Assembly: GCA_024330265.1 (NCBI GenBank)
Contig: JANDLT010000002.1
Coordinates: 1-64,000, forward strand
From: Pyrinomonadaceae bacterium MAG19_C2-C3
GTDB taxonomy: Bacteria; Acidobacteriota; Blastocatellia; Pyrinomonadales; Pyrinomonadaceae
Length of the DNA: 64,000 bases
Reading direction: 5' to 3'
Shown: positions 16,032-24,029 of the stretch, piece after piece
How the letters are laid out: every line of letters begins with the position of its first letter
Position numbering within the stretch: position 1 is the first letter of the stretch
Notes under the pieces: generated by a model
Told to the model about the DNA's origin: nothing
The model's input: only the letters and a program-made list of their open reading frames with translations
Databases searched by the model: none
Made by a program: the position numbers and the translations under genes

Positions 16032-17630
16032 ATGTCGGTCAGACTCACGACACATCTCTCGCAGCGACTTGTTTTGACGCCGCAGTTGCGCCAGCGCATA
16101 GAGATGTTGCAGATGACATCAGTTGAGTTAAGCGACTTAATTCAACAACAACTTTTAGAGAATCCGATTCTCGAAGAAGTTATCGCGCAAGAAGAGACAC
16201 GCGACCTCGCGGAAGAAATTCTTGACCACCAAACTTCGGGCGTCAATGACGGTGAAAAGCAAAAAGAGGCGGTTGAAGCTTCCGATGCTAAGGATGAAAC
16301 AACCGACTTTACAAACGCGACGCCGGAGTATGAGCCGGTAAGCGATGCAAGTTTAACCGCGCCATCCGAAGCCGAATCTTACGAAGAAGCCGGAGCATCT
16401 TCCGATGACGCGGAGGAGCGTTCGGTTGATGACCGCGATGCGTTTGAAGAAATTGATTTCGGGCGCGAGTTCCAAGAGTACTTAGACCCCGGATACAAAA
16501 CTCAAGAGTTCGAGTACAAAGAAGACGCACCATCCTTCGAGCAGTTTTTAACCCGCCCACCGTCACTCGCCGAACATCTTTCGTGGCAACTCAACATGGA
16601 CCCGATTGAGCCGGAACTTGTCGAAATCGCGGACAGCATCATCGGTAACATTGACGCGAGCGGGCGACTTCACGCGACGAACGAAGAAATCGCAGACCTC
16701 GCCGGATGCGACACCGAAACGGTCGAACGCGCCAGACAGGTTGTTTTACATCTCGACCCGGTTGGCTGCGCGGCGCGTGATTTAAGCGAATGCCTGCTGG
16801 TTCAACTTACCGCCAAAGGTCATGGCGAAGGGCTTGCCGCGCAGTTGATTCGTGACCATCCGTTAACTGAACTCCAACCGCACAAGCTCAATAATTTATC
16901 GAAACTCATCGGCGTCGCGGTTGAAGATTTAATGCTTCAACTCGAACTCATACGCACGCTCGACCCGCATCCCGGCAGACGCTATTCATCCGACGACACG
17001 ATTCTTATCTCACCGGAAATCTTCATCGAAAAAGTTGATGACGATTACGAAATCTACTTTTTTGACGACGGCAGCCCGCGCCTTCGCATCAGCCAGAGTT
17101 ACAAGTACATGCTCGGTCGCAACGATACGAGCAAAGAGACGCGCGACTTTATCAAAGATAAAATGCGCTCCGCTGTTGACTTGTTAAGGAACATCGAACA
17201 CCGTCGGCAAACGATTTACCGCGTCGTCGAATGTATCGTGCAGCGTCAGCGCGAGTTTTTGGATAAAGGCGTGCAGTTCATTCGCCCTATGATGCTCAAA
17301 GACATCGCGGAAGAAACGGGTATGCACCTCTCGACGATTTCGCGCGTCGTCAATCGTAAATACGCGCACACGCCGCAAGGCGTCATTGAACTTCGCCGCT
17401 TCTTTACCGAAGGCATGACGAATGAGGACGGCGAAGAAGTTTCGACGCGCATCATCAAACTTCAAATCAAAAAGTTGATTGAAGAAGAAGATTCACACAA
17501 TCCGATTACCGATGACCATGTAGTAAAAATTCTGGCTAAAGACGGCATCAGGTTGTCGCGGCGCACCGTCGCCAAATACCGCGACCAGATGCAAATTCCC
17601 GGTTCGCGCGAACGCCGCGCGCCGATGTAA
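16032..17630 (+). CDS. rpoN: RNA polymerase factor sigma-54
   Basis: A 532-aa sigma-54 factor, which directs RNA polymerase to -24/-12 promoters and needs an AAA+ activator to melt DNA. Region I is the Gln/Leu-rich N-terminus (SQRLVLTPQLRQRIEMLQM, ELSDLIQQQLLENP). A long acidic stretch occupies residues about 55-160 and explains the length above the usual 450-500. The core-binding and helix-turn-helix regions follow. The RpoN box is at residues 509-517 (SRRTVAKYR), one change from the consensus ARRTVAKYR. An NtrC-type activator is encoded at 33.9 kb. The rpoN-hpf-hprK-rapZ-PTS order after lptB is the classic arrangement. Confidence 0.96.
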   Translation: MSVRLTTHLSQRLVLTPQLRQRIEMLQMTSVELSDLIQQQLLENPILEEVIAQEETRDLAEEILDHQTSGVNDGEKQKEAVEASDAKDETTDFTNATPEYEPVSDASLTAPSEAESYEEAGASSDDAEERSVDDRDAFEEIDFGREFQEYLDPGYKTQEFEYKEDAPSFEQFLTRPPSLAEHLSWQLNMDPIEPELVEIADSIIGNIDASGRLHATNEEIADLAGCDTETVERARQVVLHLDPVGCAARDLSECLLVQLTAKGHGEGLAAQLIRDHPLTELQPHKLNNLSKLIGVAVEDLMLQLELIRTLDPHPGRRYSSDDTILISPEIFIEKVDDDYEIYFFDDGSPRLRISQSYKYMLGRNDTSKETRDFIKDKMRSAVDLLRNIEHRRQTIYRVVECIVQRQREFLDKGVQFIRPMMLKDIAEETGMHLSTISRVVNRKYAHTPQGVIELRRFFTEGMTNEDGEEVSTRIIKLQIKKLIEEEDSHNPITDDHVVKILAKDGIRLSRRTVAKYRDQMQIPGSRERRAPM

Positions 17631-17741
17631 GAAGCAGTAGGCAGAGGGCAGTAGGCAGTAGGCAGTGAAGACCAAAAAGCTAAGTCCTAAAGGTTTGTTT
17701 TTACTGCCTACTGCCCTCTGCCTACTGCTTCCTGCCTACTA
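17631..17741. repeat. hairpin array, TAGGCAG unit, rpoN-hpf junction
   Basis: Left arm 17631-17669 (GAAGCAGTAGGCAGAGGGCA and on), right arm 17702-17741 (complementary ACTGCCT units). It starts at the base after the rpoN stop. The junction ATGTAAGAAG is identical to that at the lptB stop. Confidence 0.85.
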
Positions 17742-17764
17742 ATTCACAGAGGGAGAGAAAACTG

Positions 17765-18373
17765 ATGAAGTTTGAATATACGGGGCGTCACGTTGACGTT
17801 ACTCCGGCAATCCGCGCGCATGTCGAGGAGCATTTCAATAAAATTGATACCGTGTTCGACGATTCGACGGCACGCGCACATGTCCGCATCGAAGTCGAAA
17901 AGAATCGCCACATAGGGGAAATCATCGTCCACTGGAAAGAACACACGTTGACCGCGCGTGATGTCAACAACGATATGTATCTCGCGCTTTCGCGGGCGAT
18001 TGAGAAAATCGAAAAGCAGGCACTCAAACTCAAAAAGAAAATCATAGACCGCTCGCATAGCGGCTCGCGTACACAGTCGCTTGAGACGACTGCCGCCGCC
18101 GACGGTTCAGCCGCGATTGACCATCGACCATCGAAAAGCCACGACCCGATTAAAGTCAAAAATCCCGCTCCCGAAATTGCCAATGGCGACGGGCGCGCGC
18201 CGCGCATCATCTCGGCGCGCCGCTATACGGTCAAGCCTATGACAGCCGAAGAAGCCGCGATGCGCCTCACAGGTGAAGCCGACCAGTTCATCGTGTTTCG
18301 TGATGCCGACACCGAGCGCGTCGGCGTGCTTTACAAACGCAGTGACGGCAACTTCGGTTTAATCGAACCGTAG
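17765..18373 (+). CDS. hpf: ribosome hibernation promoting factor, long form (HPF)
   Basis: A 202-aa ribosome-associated factor that stabilises inactive ribosomes as dimers when growth slows. Residues 1-100 are the S30EA/RaiA domain (MKFEYTGRHVDVTPAIRAHV, then DMYLALSRAIEKIEKQALKLKKK). A variable linker follows, and the C-terminal 55 residues are the dimerisation domain of long HPFs (KPMTAEEAAMRL, FIVFRDADTERVGVLYKRSDGNFGLIEP). A GGGAG lies upstream of the ATG. Its place between rpoN and hprK is conserved in many bacteria. Confidence 0.95.
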   Translation: MKFEYTGRHVDVTPAIRAHVEEHFNKIDTVFDDSTARAHVRIEVEKNRHIGEIIVHWKEHTLTARDVNNDMYLALSRAIEKIEKQALKLKKKIIDRSHSGSRTQSLETTAAADGSAAIDHRPSKSHDPIKVKNPAPEIANGDGRAPRIISARRYTVKPMTAEEAAMRLTGEADQFIVFRDADTERVGVLYKRSDGNFGLIEP

Positions 18374-18379
18374 AAGCAA

Positions 18380-18479
18380 AGGAGAAAGTTGAAAGTCGAA
18401 AGTTGAAAGTCGAAGCCGTGGCGCGCGATGCGCTTGCCGTCTTCGAGCCTCTCTCCTTTCGGTTTTCGACTTTGCTTGA
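18380..18479. repeat. hairpin array, GAAAGTT unit, hpf-hprK junction
   Basis: Left arm 18380-18413 (GGAGAAAGTTGAAAGTCGAA and on); right arm about 18441-18479 (CTTCGAGCC, CTCTCCTTTCGG, TTTTCGACTTTGCTT). It lies between hpf and the hprK start I prefer at 18481, which argues that the earlier in-frame TTG at 18403 is inside the repeat and not the real start. Confidence 0.7.
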
Positions 18480-18480
18480 A

Positions 18481-19464
18481 GTGAATCTGGAACGCTCAAT
18501 CACGGTCGGGGAATTTGTCGCGCAAGCACCTGCCGCGCTTGGCTTGCGCGTGATGAATGTCGAGGCGGATAAAGTCGCCGCACAGTCTGTCAACGTCGGA
18601 GTCGAGAGGCTCATCACCTCGCCGCACATACAGAAGTTGGGTCTCGCTCTCGCCGGATTTAATGAATACATTGATGCCGGGCGCGTGCAGATTATCAGTC
18701 AAAGCGAGGTTGATTATTTCGCGTCGCTCACCTCAAAAGAACGTGCGCGGGCGGTCACGGGGATTGACCTCGAACGCATCGCCTGCATTCTCATCACGCG
18801 CGATTTAACCGCGCCCGTTGAGTTGGTTGAACTTGCCGGACGCGCGTGCGTGCCTCTGCTTTTAACCGCGCTTGCGAGTTCCGTCGCCATCGGATATATC
18901 ACCGAATTTCTGCACGCCGAACTCGCGCCGCGCGAAGTGCGTCATGGTGTGATGCTCGAAATTTACGGACTCGGCGTGTTGATTGAAGGACGTTCCGGCA
19001 TCGGCAAATCCGAATGCGCTCTTGATTTATTGACGCGCGGTCATCGCCTCGTCGCCGATGATGCGGTCGAAGTGCGCCGCCTTGCCGCCAATTATCTGCG
19101 CGGTTCATCGCCCGCGCCGCGCAATGATTTTATGGAGATACGCGGCTTGGGAATCATCAACGTGCGCGAGCTTTTCGGCGTTCAGGCAGTGAGCGATGCG
19201 ATGAACATTGATTTGAGTTTGTCGCTTGAGCCTTGGGCGGAAGTCGGTGATGTTGACCGGCTTGGACTTGATTTGCGACACCGCGAGATTCTAGGCGTTG
19301 ATGTGCCGCATGTATTGCTGCCCGTGAGTACCGGAAGAAATTTAGCGGTGCTGGTTGAAACCGCCGCCCGCGTGCATCACTTGCGTCTGCGCGGGCGCGA
19401 CGCGGCGCATGACTTCGTGTGTATGCACGACGGGATGATGCGCGACGCGGCGGAGAAGCTTTGA
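18481..19464 (+). CDS. hprK: HPr kinase/phosphorylase
   Basis: A 327-aa bifunctional enzyme that phosphorylates and dephosphorylates HPr on its regulatory serine. The N-terminal HprK domain is followed by the P-loop kinase core: the RHGVMLEIYGLG strand with its His, Walker A GRSGIGKSE at residues about 170-178, ADDAVEV, and the HprK signature FMEIRGLGIINVRELFG. The GTG at 18481 places the start just after a hairpin repeat; the frame is open to 18403. An HPr with a serine at the matching place is encoded downstream at 21396, so substrate and kinase are in one block. Confidence 0.93.
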   Translation: MNLERSITVGEFVAQAPAALGLRVMNVEADKVAAQSVNVGVERLITSPHIQKLGLALAGFNEYIDAGRVQIISQSEVDYFASLTSKERARAVTGIDLERIACILITRDLTAPVELVELAGRACVPLLLTALASSVAIGYITEFLHAELAPREVRHGVMLEIYGLGVLIEGRSGIGKSECALDLLTRGHRLVADDAVEVRRLAANYLRGSSPAPRNDFMEIRGLGIINVRELFGVQAVSDAMNIDLSLSLEPWAEVGDVDRLGLDLRHREILGVDVPHVLLPVSTGRNLAVLVETAARVHHLRLRGRDAAHDFVCMHDGMMRDAAEKL

Positions 19465-19502
19465 CGTTCGAGCGCGTCAAACTGCAATTTACATTTGAGT
19501 TT

Positions 19503-19644
19503 ACCTAATGTTCGACTCTTTTTTAGCCCTTTGTTTTCAACAGTTCTCGACATCGATTTGGGCTGAATGACCAAAAGATAAAAATGCCCACGCTGAAAAT
19601 AAAGGACTTAGGTGGCATCTACAAAAAAGAGTCGAACATTAGGT
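19503..19644. mobile_element. MITE-like element with 22-bp inverted ends and 6-bp target duplication
   Basis: This 142-bp element lies between hprK and rapZ. Its ends 19503-19524 and 19623-19644 are perfect 22-bp inverted repeats starting ACCTAATGTTCGACTC. GAGTTT flanks it on both sides (19497-19502, 19645-19650), as expected of a target duplication. Near the right end a 20-codon frame runs into the inverted repeat (MPTLKIKDLGGIYKKESNIR), possibly the remnant C-terminus of a transposase. No full transposase is present. Confidence 0.75.
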
Positions 19645-19668
19645 GAGTTTATAAGTTGAAGCGAGGAC

Positions 19669-20700
19669 GTGAGCGTGCCTGACAGAGATAGAGATACCAG
19701 ACCCGAAGCGCAAGGGCGGGCTGTGCCGGACATCATCGTTATCACGGGCTTGAGCGGTTCGGGGATGACGGCGGCGACGAAGGCTTTTGAAGATTTGGGC
19801 TATTTTTGCGTGGACAATTTGCCGCTTACTTTGCTTCCCGTTTTCGCCAGACTCGTTCAGCCGGACGCCGATGAGAAGGCGGCGATTGAACGCGCCGCAC
19901 TCGTCATCAACATTCGTGAAGGGCATTTCCTCTCCGAATTTCAATCCGGCATCAAGGCTCTAAGAACAAGTGGTCTGGATGTTTTCGTGTTGTTTCTCGA
20001 AGCGGCGGATGCGGTATTGCAACGTCGCTTTAGTGAATCGCGTCGCCCGCATCCGGCGGACGAAGGTAATAATCTCCTTGAAGCGATTGAGCAAGAACGC
20101 TTGACGATGGACGAGATTCGCTCCTTTGCCGATTCGATTATTGATACTTCAGACCACAGCGTTCATACCCTGCGCCGCTTGCTTATCGAACGCTTCACGC
20201 CGGAAGAATTGGACGAGCGGTTGCGCGTTCAATTCCTCAGTTTCGGTCAGAAGTACGGCACGCCGCGCGAACTCGATTTGCTGTTTGACGTGCGTCATCT
20301 GCCGAACCCTTACTTCGTCGCGGAGTTGCGCGAACTCTCCGGGCATAGTCGCCGCATCGTCGAATACCTGCGCCGCCAACCGGAAGTCAACGAGACTCTG
20401 CGGCGTCTCGAAGATTTGCTCGATTACCTTTTGCCCAAGTACAAAGCCGAAGGCAAGGCTTACGTTTCAATCGGCATCGGCTGCACGGGCGGGCGTCATC
20501 GTTCGGTGATGATTGCCAACGCCTTAGCGCGCCACTTCCGGCAAGGGGGATATAACGCTTCCGCCGTGCATCGTGATGTTAAAAAAGTTAAGCGTTGCCG
20601 TTCAACAACGACCACAACCAACATGACAAATCAAAACCAAACGAGCAAAGCGGTGAAGGTGAATAATCATGCCGATGATTTAGTCGATGCTAAAGGATGA
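19669..20700 (+). CDS. rapZ: RNase adapter protein RapZ (YvcJ family) with altered P-loop
   Basis: A 343-aa RapZ-family protein; relatives bind small RNAs or UDP-GlcNAc precursors and regulate amino-sugar synthesis and cell-envelope balance. The N-terminal P-loop reads GLSGSGMTAAT, with Met in place of the Walker A Lys, then EDLGYFCVDNLP. The second domain carries FGQKYGTPRELDLLFDVRHLPNP and the GIGCTGGRHRSVMIA signature. A tail of about 40 residues rich in Thr, Asn and Lys extends past the usual end. The start is GTG at 19669. The next gene overlaps the end by 14 bases if its ATG is used. Confidence 0.92.
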   Translation: MSVPDRDRDTRPEAQGRAVPDIIVITGLSGSGMTAATKAFEDLGYFCVDNLPLTLLPVFARLVQPDADEKAAIERAALVINIREGHFLSEFQSGIKALRTSGLDVFVLFLEAADAVLQRRFSESRRPHPADEGNNLLEAIEQERLTMDEIRSFADSIIDTSDHSVHTLRRLLIERFTPEELDERLRVQFLSFGQKYGTPRELDLLFDVRHLPNPYFVAELRELSGHSRRIVEYLRRQPEVNETLRRLEDLLDYLLPKYKAEGKAYVSIGIGCTGGRHRSVMIANALARHFRQGGYNASAVHRDVKKVKRCRSTTTTTNMTNQNQTSKAVKVNNHADDLVDAKG

Positions 20701-21163
20701 ATTGTTTGTGAGCGAAAACAGAGCGAGTGTTGAGAACGAAAACGCCGGTGCGCCGCGCGTCGCGGGCGTGATTGTGACGCACGGGCGACTGGCGAACGAA
20801 CTGCTTGCCGCCGCCGAAATGATTGTCGGTACGCTTCGCCACGTCACCGCCGTTTCCATCGGTTGGCATGATGACGTGGACGCGGCGCACGATGAAATCG
20901 AACGTGCCATCGCCCGCGTTTCCGAAGGCGCGGGCGTCTTGCTTCTAACCGATATGTTCGGCGGCACACCGACCAACATCGCGGCGATGTTTTTAACCCA
21001 GTCGAACACGGAAGTCGTCACCGGAGTCAACTTGCCGATGGTCATCAAGTTCGCAAATCTGGAAGCCGCCGCGTCACTCGCCGATGTCGCGCACACGATA
21101 CGCGAACAGGGCAGAAACGGGATTTATCTCGCGGGTGAACTGCTCACACCTAAGAAGAATTGA
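20687..21163 (+). CDS. PTS sugar transporter subunit IIA, mannose family
   Basis: A 158-aa EIIA(Man)-type domain protein, expected to accept phosphate from HPr. The phosphorylated His is His32 in VIVTHGRLANELL, and LLLTDMFGGTPTNIA is the second family signature. No IIB, IIC or IID component is encoded nearby, so it probably serves in regulation and not in transport. The ATG at 20687 overlaps rapZ by 14 bases; a GTG at 20708 has a better ribosome site (AAAGGA, ten bases before), so the first seven residues are uncertain. Confidence 0.9.
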   Translation: MLKDELFVSENRASVENENAGAPRVAGVIVTHGRLANELLAAAEMIVGTLRHVTAVSIGWHDDVDAAHDEIERAIARVSEGAGVLLLTDMFGGTPTNIAAMFLTQSNTEVVTGVNLPMVIKFANLEAAASLADVAHTIREQGRNGIYLAGELLTPKKN

Positions 21164-21184
21164 ATCAATGAATAACTCACCTTA

Positions 21185-21390
21185 CGCGGCAGACGAAGTT
21201 TCGCGGCTGTGCCGCCTGATGTGCGGTGAGTCTATGACTCACCGTCAAGCATATGGAAGGTTTTTGAGGCTACGCCTCGAACCGCGCGGCATAGCCGCGA
21301 CACCTTGAGGTTTAACCTAACGGAAAGGCACAGCCTTTCCGCACATCAGGCGGCACAGCCGCTCTCCCGCGTAAGCGAGTGAACAAATAA
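21185..21390. repeat. nested palindromes between EIIA and HPr genes
   Basis: The segment has a large imperfect inverted repeat (GCGGCTGTGCCGCCTGATGT near 21206 against ACATCAGGCGGCACAGCCGC near 21342) enclosing smaller palindromes such as GGTGAGTCTATGACTCACC and GGAAAGGCACAGCCTTTCC. A folded RNA here would separate EIIA from HPr within the likely operon. Confidence 0.65.
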
Positions 21391-21395
21391 ATTCA

Positions 21396-21689
21396 ATGCT
21401 CGAACGCCGTCTGACAATCATCAATCGTCTTGGCTTGCACGCACGCGCTGCCGCGAAGGTTGTTCGCATGGCGAGTGAGTTTCAATCCAATGTGCGCTTG
21501 GAGCGTGTTGACGCGAGTGCGGCGGCGGATGCCAAATCAATACTTAGCCTGTTGATGCTGGCGGCGAGTCGCGGCACGGAACTCAAGATGAGCGTTGAAG
21601 GCGTGGATGAGCGGGCGGCGGCGAGTGCCATCGGCGAACTTTTTGCGAGTGGTTTTGGTGAAGAACAAGCCGCGCAACAATCGCCGTAA
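21396..21689 (+). CDS. HPr family phosphocarrier protein
   Basis: A 97-aa HPr. It carries phosphate from Enzyme I on His15 (GLHARA) and has a Ser at position 48 in AKSILSLLML that matches the HprK-regulated Ser46 of Gram-positive HPr. The residue after HAR is Ala, not the almost invariant Pro. It is followed by ptsI 20 bases later and preceded by EIIA(Man), with hprK upstream, so every partner needed for a phosphorylation switch is nearby. Confidence 0.92.
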   Translation: MLERRLTIINRLGLHARAAAKVVRMASEFQSNVRLERVDASAAADAKSILSLLMLAASRGTELKMSVEGVDERAAASAIGELFASGFGEEQAAQQSP

Positions 21690-21709
21690 CGACAAGCGGG
21701 GTCAAGGTT

Positions 21710-23518
21710 ATGGGCGAGCCACAACATCAGAAAAGCGAACAGCAATGGCGAGGGCTTGGCGTCTCGGATGGCGTCGCGCTCGGTAAAGTCTTGCGCGTGC
21801 AGACGGGGACGAGCGTGTCGGCGCGTGCGCGTTTGCGCGATGATGAAATCGAAAGCGAAGTCGCGCGATTTCAAAACGCCGTCGCCTGTGCGCGCGAACA
21901 ACTCACGCACGTCAAAGCCCAAGCCGAAATCCGGCTCGGAGCGGAACACGCATACATTTTCGACGCGCATCTGTTGATGCTCGAAGACCGCAAGTTGATT
22001 GATGATGCGGTCAGGGTAATCCACGAGCGACACATCAGCGCGGAGTGGGCGGTTAAAATTGTGACGGATAAACTACTCGCCGTGTATGCCGACATCAAGG
22101 ACGACTACTTGCGCGGGCGTGGTTCGGACATTGAAGATGTCGCTCAACGATTGCTTAAAATCTTGAGCGACACGCCGAACGAGCGGCTTCAACTCTCCGA
22201 AGACACCATCATCGTCGCCGAAGAATTGATGCCGTCAATGGTCGCGGAACTCGATTTTGTCAATGTCCGCGCGGTCGTCTCCGACGCGGGCGGTTGGACA
22301 TCGCACGCCGCGATTATCGCGCGCGGCTTAGGCATTCCGGCGGTCGTCGGCTTGCGCGATTTTTACGCGCACGCACGCACGGGCGATACAATACTCGTTA
22401 ACGCGAAACAGAATTTCGTCATCTTGTCTCCGACGCACGCGAACATCGAACATCACCGTGAACGGTTCACGACACGCGAAAGCAAAAATCTTACGACGGA
22501 CGACGACGCCGAAAATCCCGTGATGACGCGCGACGGTATTGCCGTCACGCTTCGCGCCAACGTCGAACTTCCAATTGAATATGAAGGCGTGAAGCAGTTC
22601 GGTGCGTGTGGGATAGGTTTATATCGTTCGGAGTTTTTGTGGTCGCAGTATGAGTGTATGCCGACGGAGCAGCAGCAATTTGAGGCTTATTTGAAAATCG
22701 TCGAAGTCGGCGGCGAAGCGGGAGCGACGATTCGATTTTTCGATCTCGGCGGTGATAAAGTCGGCTTGGGCGGCGCATCGCTCAATGACACGGAACACGA
22801 ACGCAATCCCGCGCTTGGCTTGCGCGCGATACGTTTGATGTTGCGTTATGAACAGGTTTTGCGAACACAAGCCCGCGCCTGTTTGCGTGCCGCCGCGCAC
22901 GGGCATCTGAAAGTCGTGCTGCCGATGGTTTCCGACATCACGGACGTGCGCCGCGCCCGCCGCGTAATCGAAGATGAATTTGAAAACCTGAAGCGCGAAA
23001 ATGTCGAGTGCAGCGCGGTGGAAATCGGAGCGATGATTGAGGTTCCGGCGGCGGTGATGATTGCCGAATCAATCGCGCGTGAAGTCGCTTTCTTCAGTCT
23101 CGGCACGAATGACCTTGTGCAGTACATGCTCGCGGTTGATAGAGGCAGCGAAACGGTCGCGGAATGGTTTCGCACTTTGCACCCGGCGGTTTTGCGTGCC
23201 ATCAAACACACTTTGACGGCGGCGAAAGCGGCGGGCATCAGTGCGACGGTGTGCGGTGAAATGGCGGCGACGCCCGTTTATGCTTTCATTTTAATGGGAC
23301 TCGGTGCGCGAGAATTGAGCATGACGGCGGCTTCGATTCCGCGCGTGCGTCGTCTGTTGCGCGAAATAGATGTCGCGCACGCGACGCAATTAAGCGATGC
23401 GTGTCTCGCGTGTGACAGCGCGGAAGCGGTCGAGGAATTGATACGGACGCGACTCGCGGCGGAATTGCCGCATCTATTTTCGCCGGAAACCTTGCCAGCA
23501 CCCGCGCCGCATCGGTAG
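21710..23518 (+). CDS. ptsI: phosphoenolpyruvate-protein phosphotransferase (PTS Enzyme I)
   Basis: A 602-aa Enzyme I, which takes phosphate from phosphoenolpyruvate and passes it to HPr. The phospho-histidine is His199 in GGWTSHAAIIARGLGIPAVVG. The C-terminal PEP-binding barrel shows GIGLYRSEFL, RFFDLGGDK, FFSLGTNDLVQYMLAVDR and ATVCGEMAA with the active Cys. Length is normal. The N-terminal 15 residues are extra and polar. It ends the hpf-hprK-rapZ-EIIA-HPr-EI block; with no sugar permease in sight, this looks like a regulatory PTS comparable in logic to PTS-Ntr. Confidence 0.95.
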   Translation: MGEPQHQKSEQQWRGLGVSDGVALGKVLRVQTGTSVSARARLRDDEIESEVARFQNAVACAREQLTHVKAQAEIRLGAEHAYIFDAHLLMLEDRKLIDDAVRVIHERHISAEWAVKIVTDKLLAVYADIKDDYLRGRGSDIEDVAQRLLKILSDTPNERLQLSEDTIIVAEELMPSMVAELDFVNVRAVVSDAGGWTSHAAIIARGLGIPAVVGLRDFYAHARTGDTILVNAKQNFVILSPTHANIEHHRERFTTRESKNLTTDDDAENPVMTRDGIAVTLRANVELPIEYEGVKQFGACGIGLYRSEFLWSQYECMPTEQQQFEAYLKIVEVGGEAGATIRFFDLGGDKVGLGGASLNDTEHERNPALGLRAIRLMLRYEQVLRTQARACLRAAAHGHLKVVLPMVSDITDVRRARRVIEDEFENLKRENVECSAVEIGAMIEVPAAVMIAESIAREVAFFSLGTNDLVQYMLAVDRGSETVAEWFRTLHPAVLRAIKHTLTAAKAAGISATVCGEMAATPVYAFILMGLGARELSMTAASIPRVRRLLREIDVAHATQLSDACLACDSAEAVEELIRTRLAAELPHLFSPETLPAPAPHR

Positions 23519-23738
23519 AATGACAGGCGGAATCAAAGTTCGATTCCGTTCTGACTTTCGTGCATCAGTGAATAACCCCCCTTTAACTCCGCGTCGCCGG
23601 AACACTTTTCAATTCGTACTGAAGTAGCTTTGCTGTCGAAACCTCACGCATCGAAACGTGATTTGCGATTGCTGCGAAACTTGTTTTCTGCATCGTTTGG
23701 GTTTTCGACGCACAGACTTAAAATCCGCTCAAACATAA

Positions 23739-23963
23739 CAATGGTTCGGACAGTTATTGAAAAAATGTCTTGATAAATTGCCACTAGCATAAGCCGCGTG
23801 GAACGAATGCTCAATAAATCTAGGCTTTAGCCGAACAAATTAGGCTGAAGCCACAAGGATGTTATTTTGTCTTACAAGATTTGGCTAAAGCCTGAGTTCA
23901 TTAGATTTCGCTGTCCACTAGCTAAAGCTAGTGGCAATTTATGAAAAACTGTCCGAACCATTG
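23739..23963. mobile_element. MITE-like element, 17-bp inverted ends, 6-bp target duplication
   Basis: A 225-bp element in the 511-bp gap after ptsI. Ends 23739-23755 and 23947-23963 are perfect inverted repeats (CAATGGTTCGGACAGTT), flanked by ACATAA on both sides (23733-23738, 23964-23969). Inside are AATTGCCACTAGC and its complement near each end, plus palindromes of the type GCTTTAGCC. It encodes nothing. I see no gene in the rest of the gap (23519-23732). Confidence 0.75.
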
Positions 23964-24029
23964 ACATAAGTATTAAAACTTTATTTCGAGTCGCGCGGTT
24001 ATGCGTCACACATCAATAAGGAAATGTTC

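Noticed and set aside
15801-17741. Tandem short repeats considered as CRISPR arrays
   Set aside because: The units are 7-10 bases with no unique spacers, the two arms are complementary, and no cas gene is present.
18403-18480. N-terminal extension of HprK from the TTG at 18403
   Set aside because: These codons lie in a hairpin repeat like those at other junctions, and HprK proteins do not carry this extension.
23520-23560. GTTCGATTCC resembling a tRNA T-loop
   Set aside because: No acceptor, D or anticodon arm can be folded around it.
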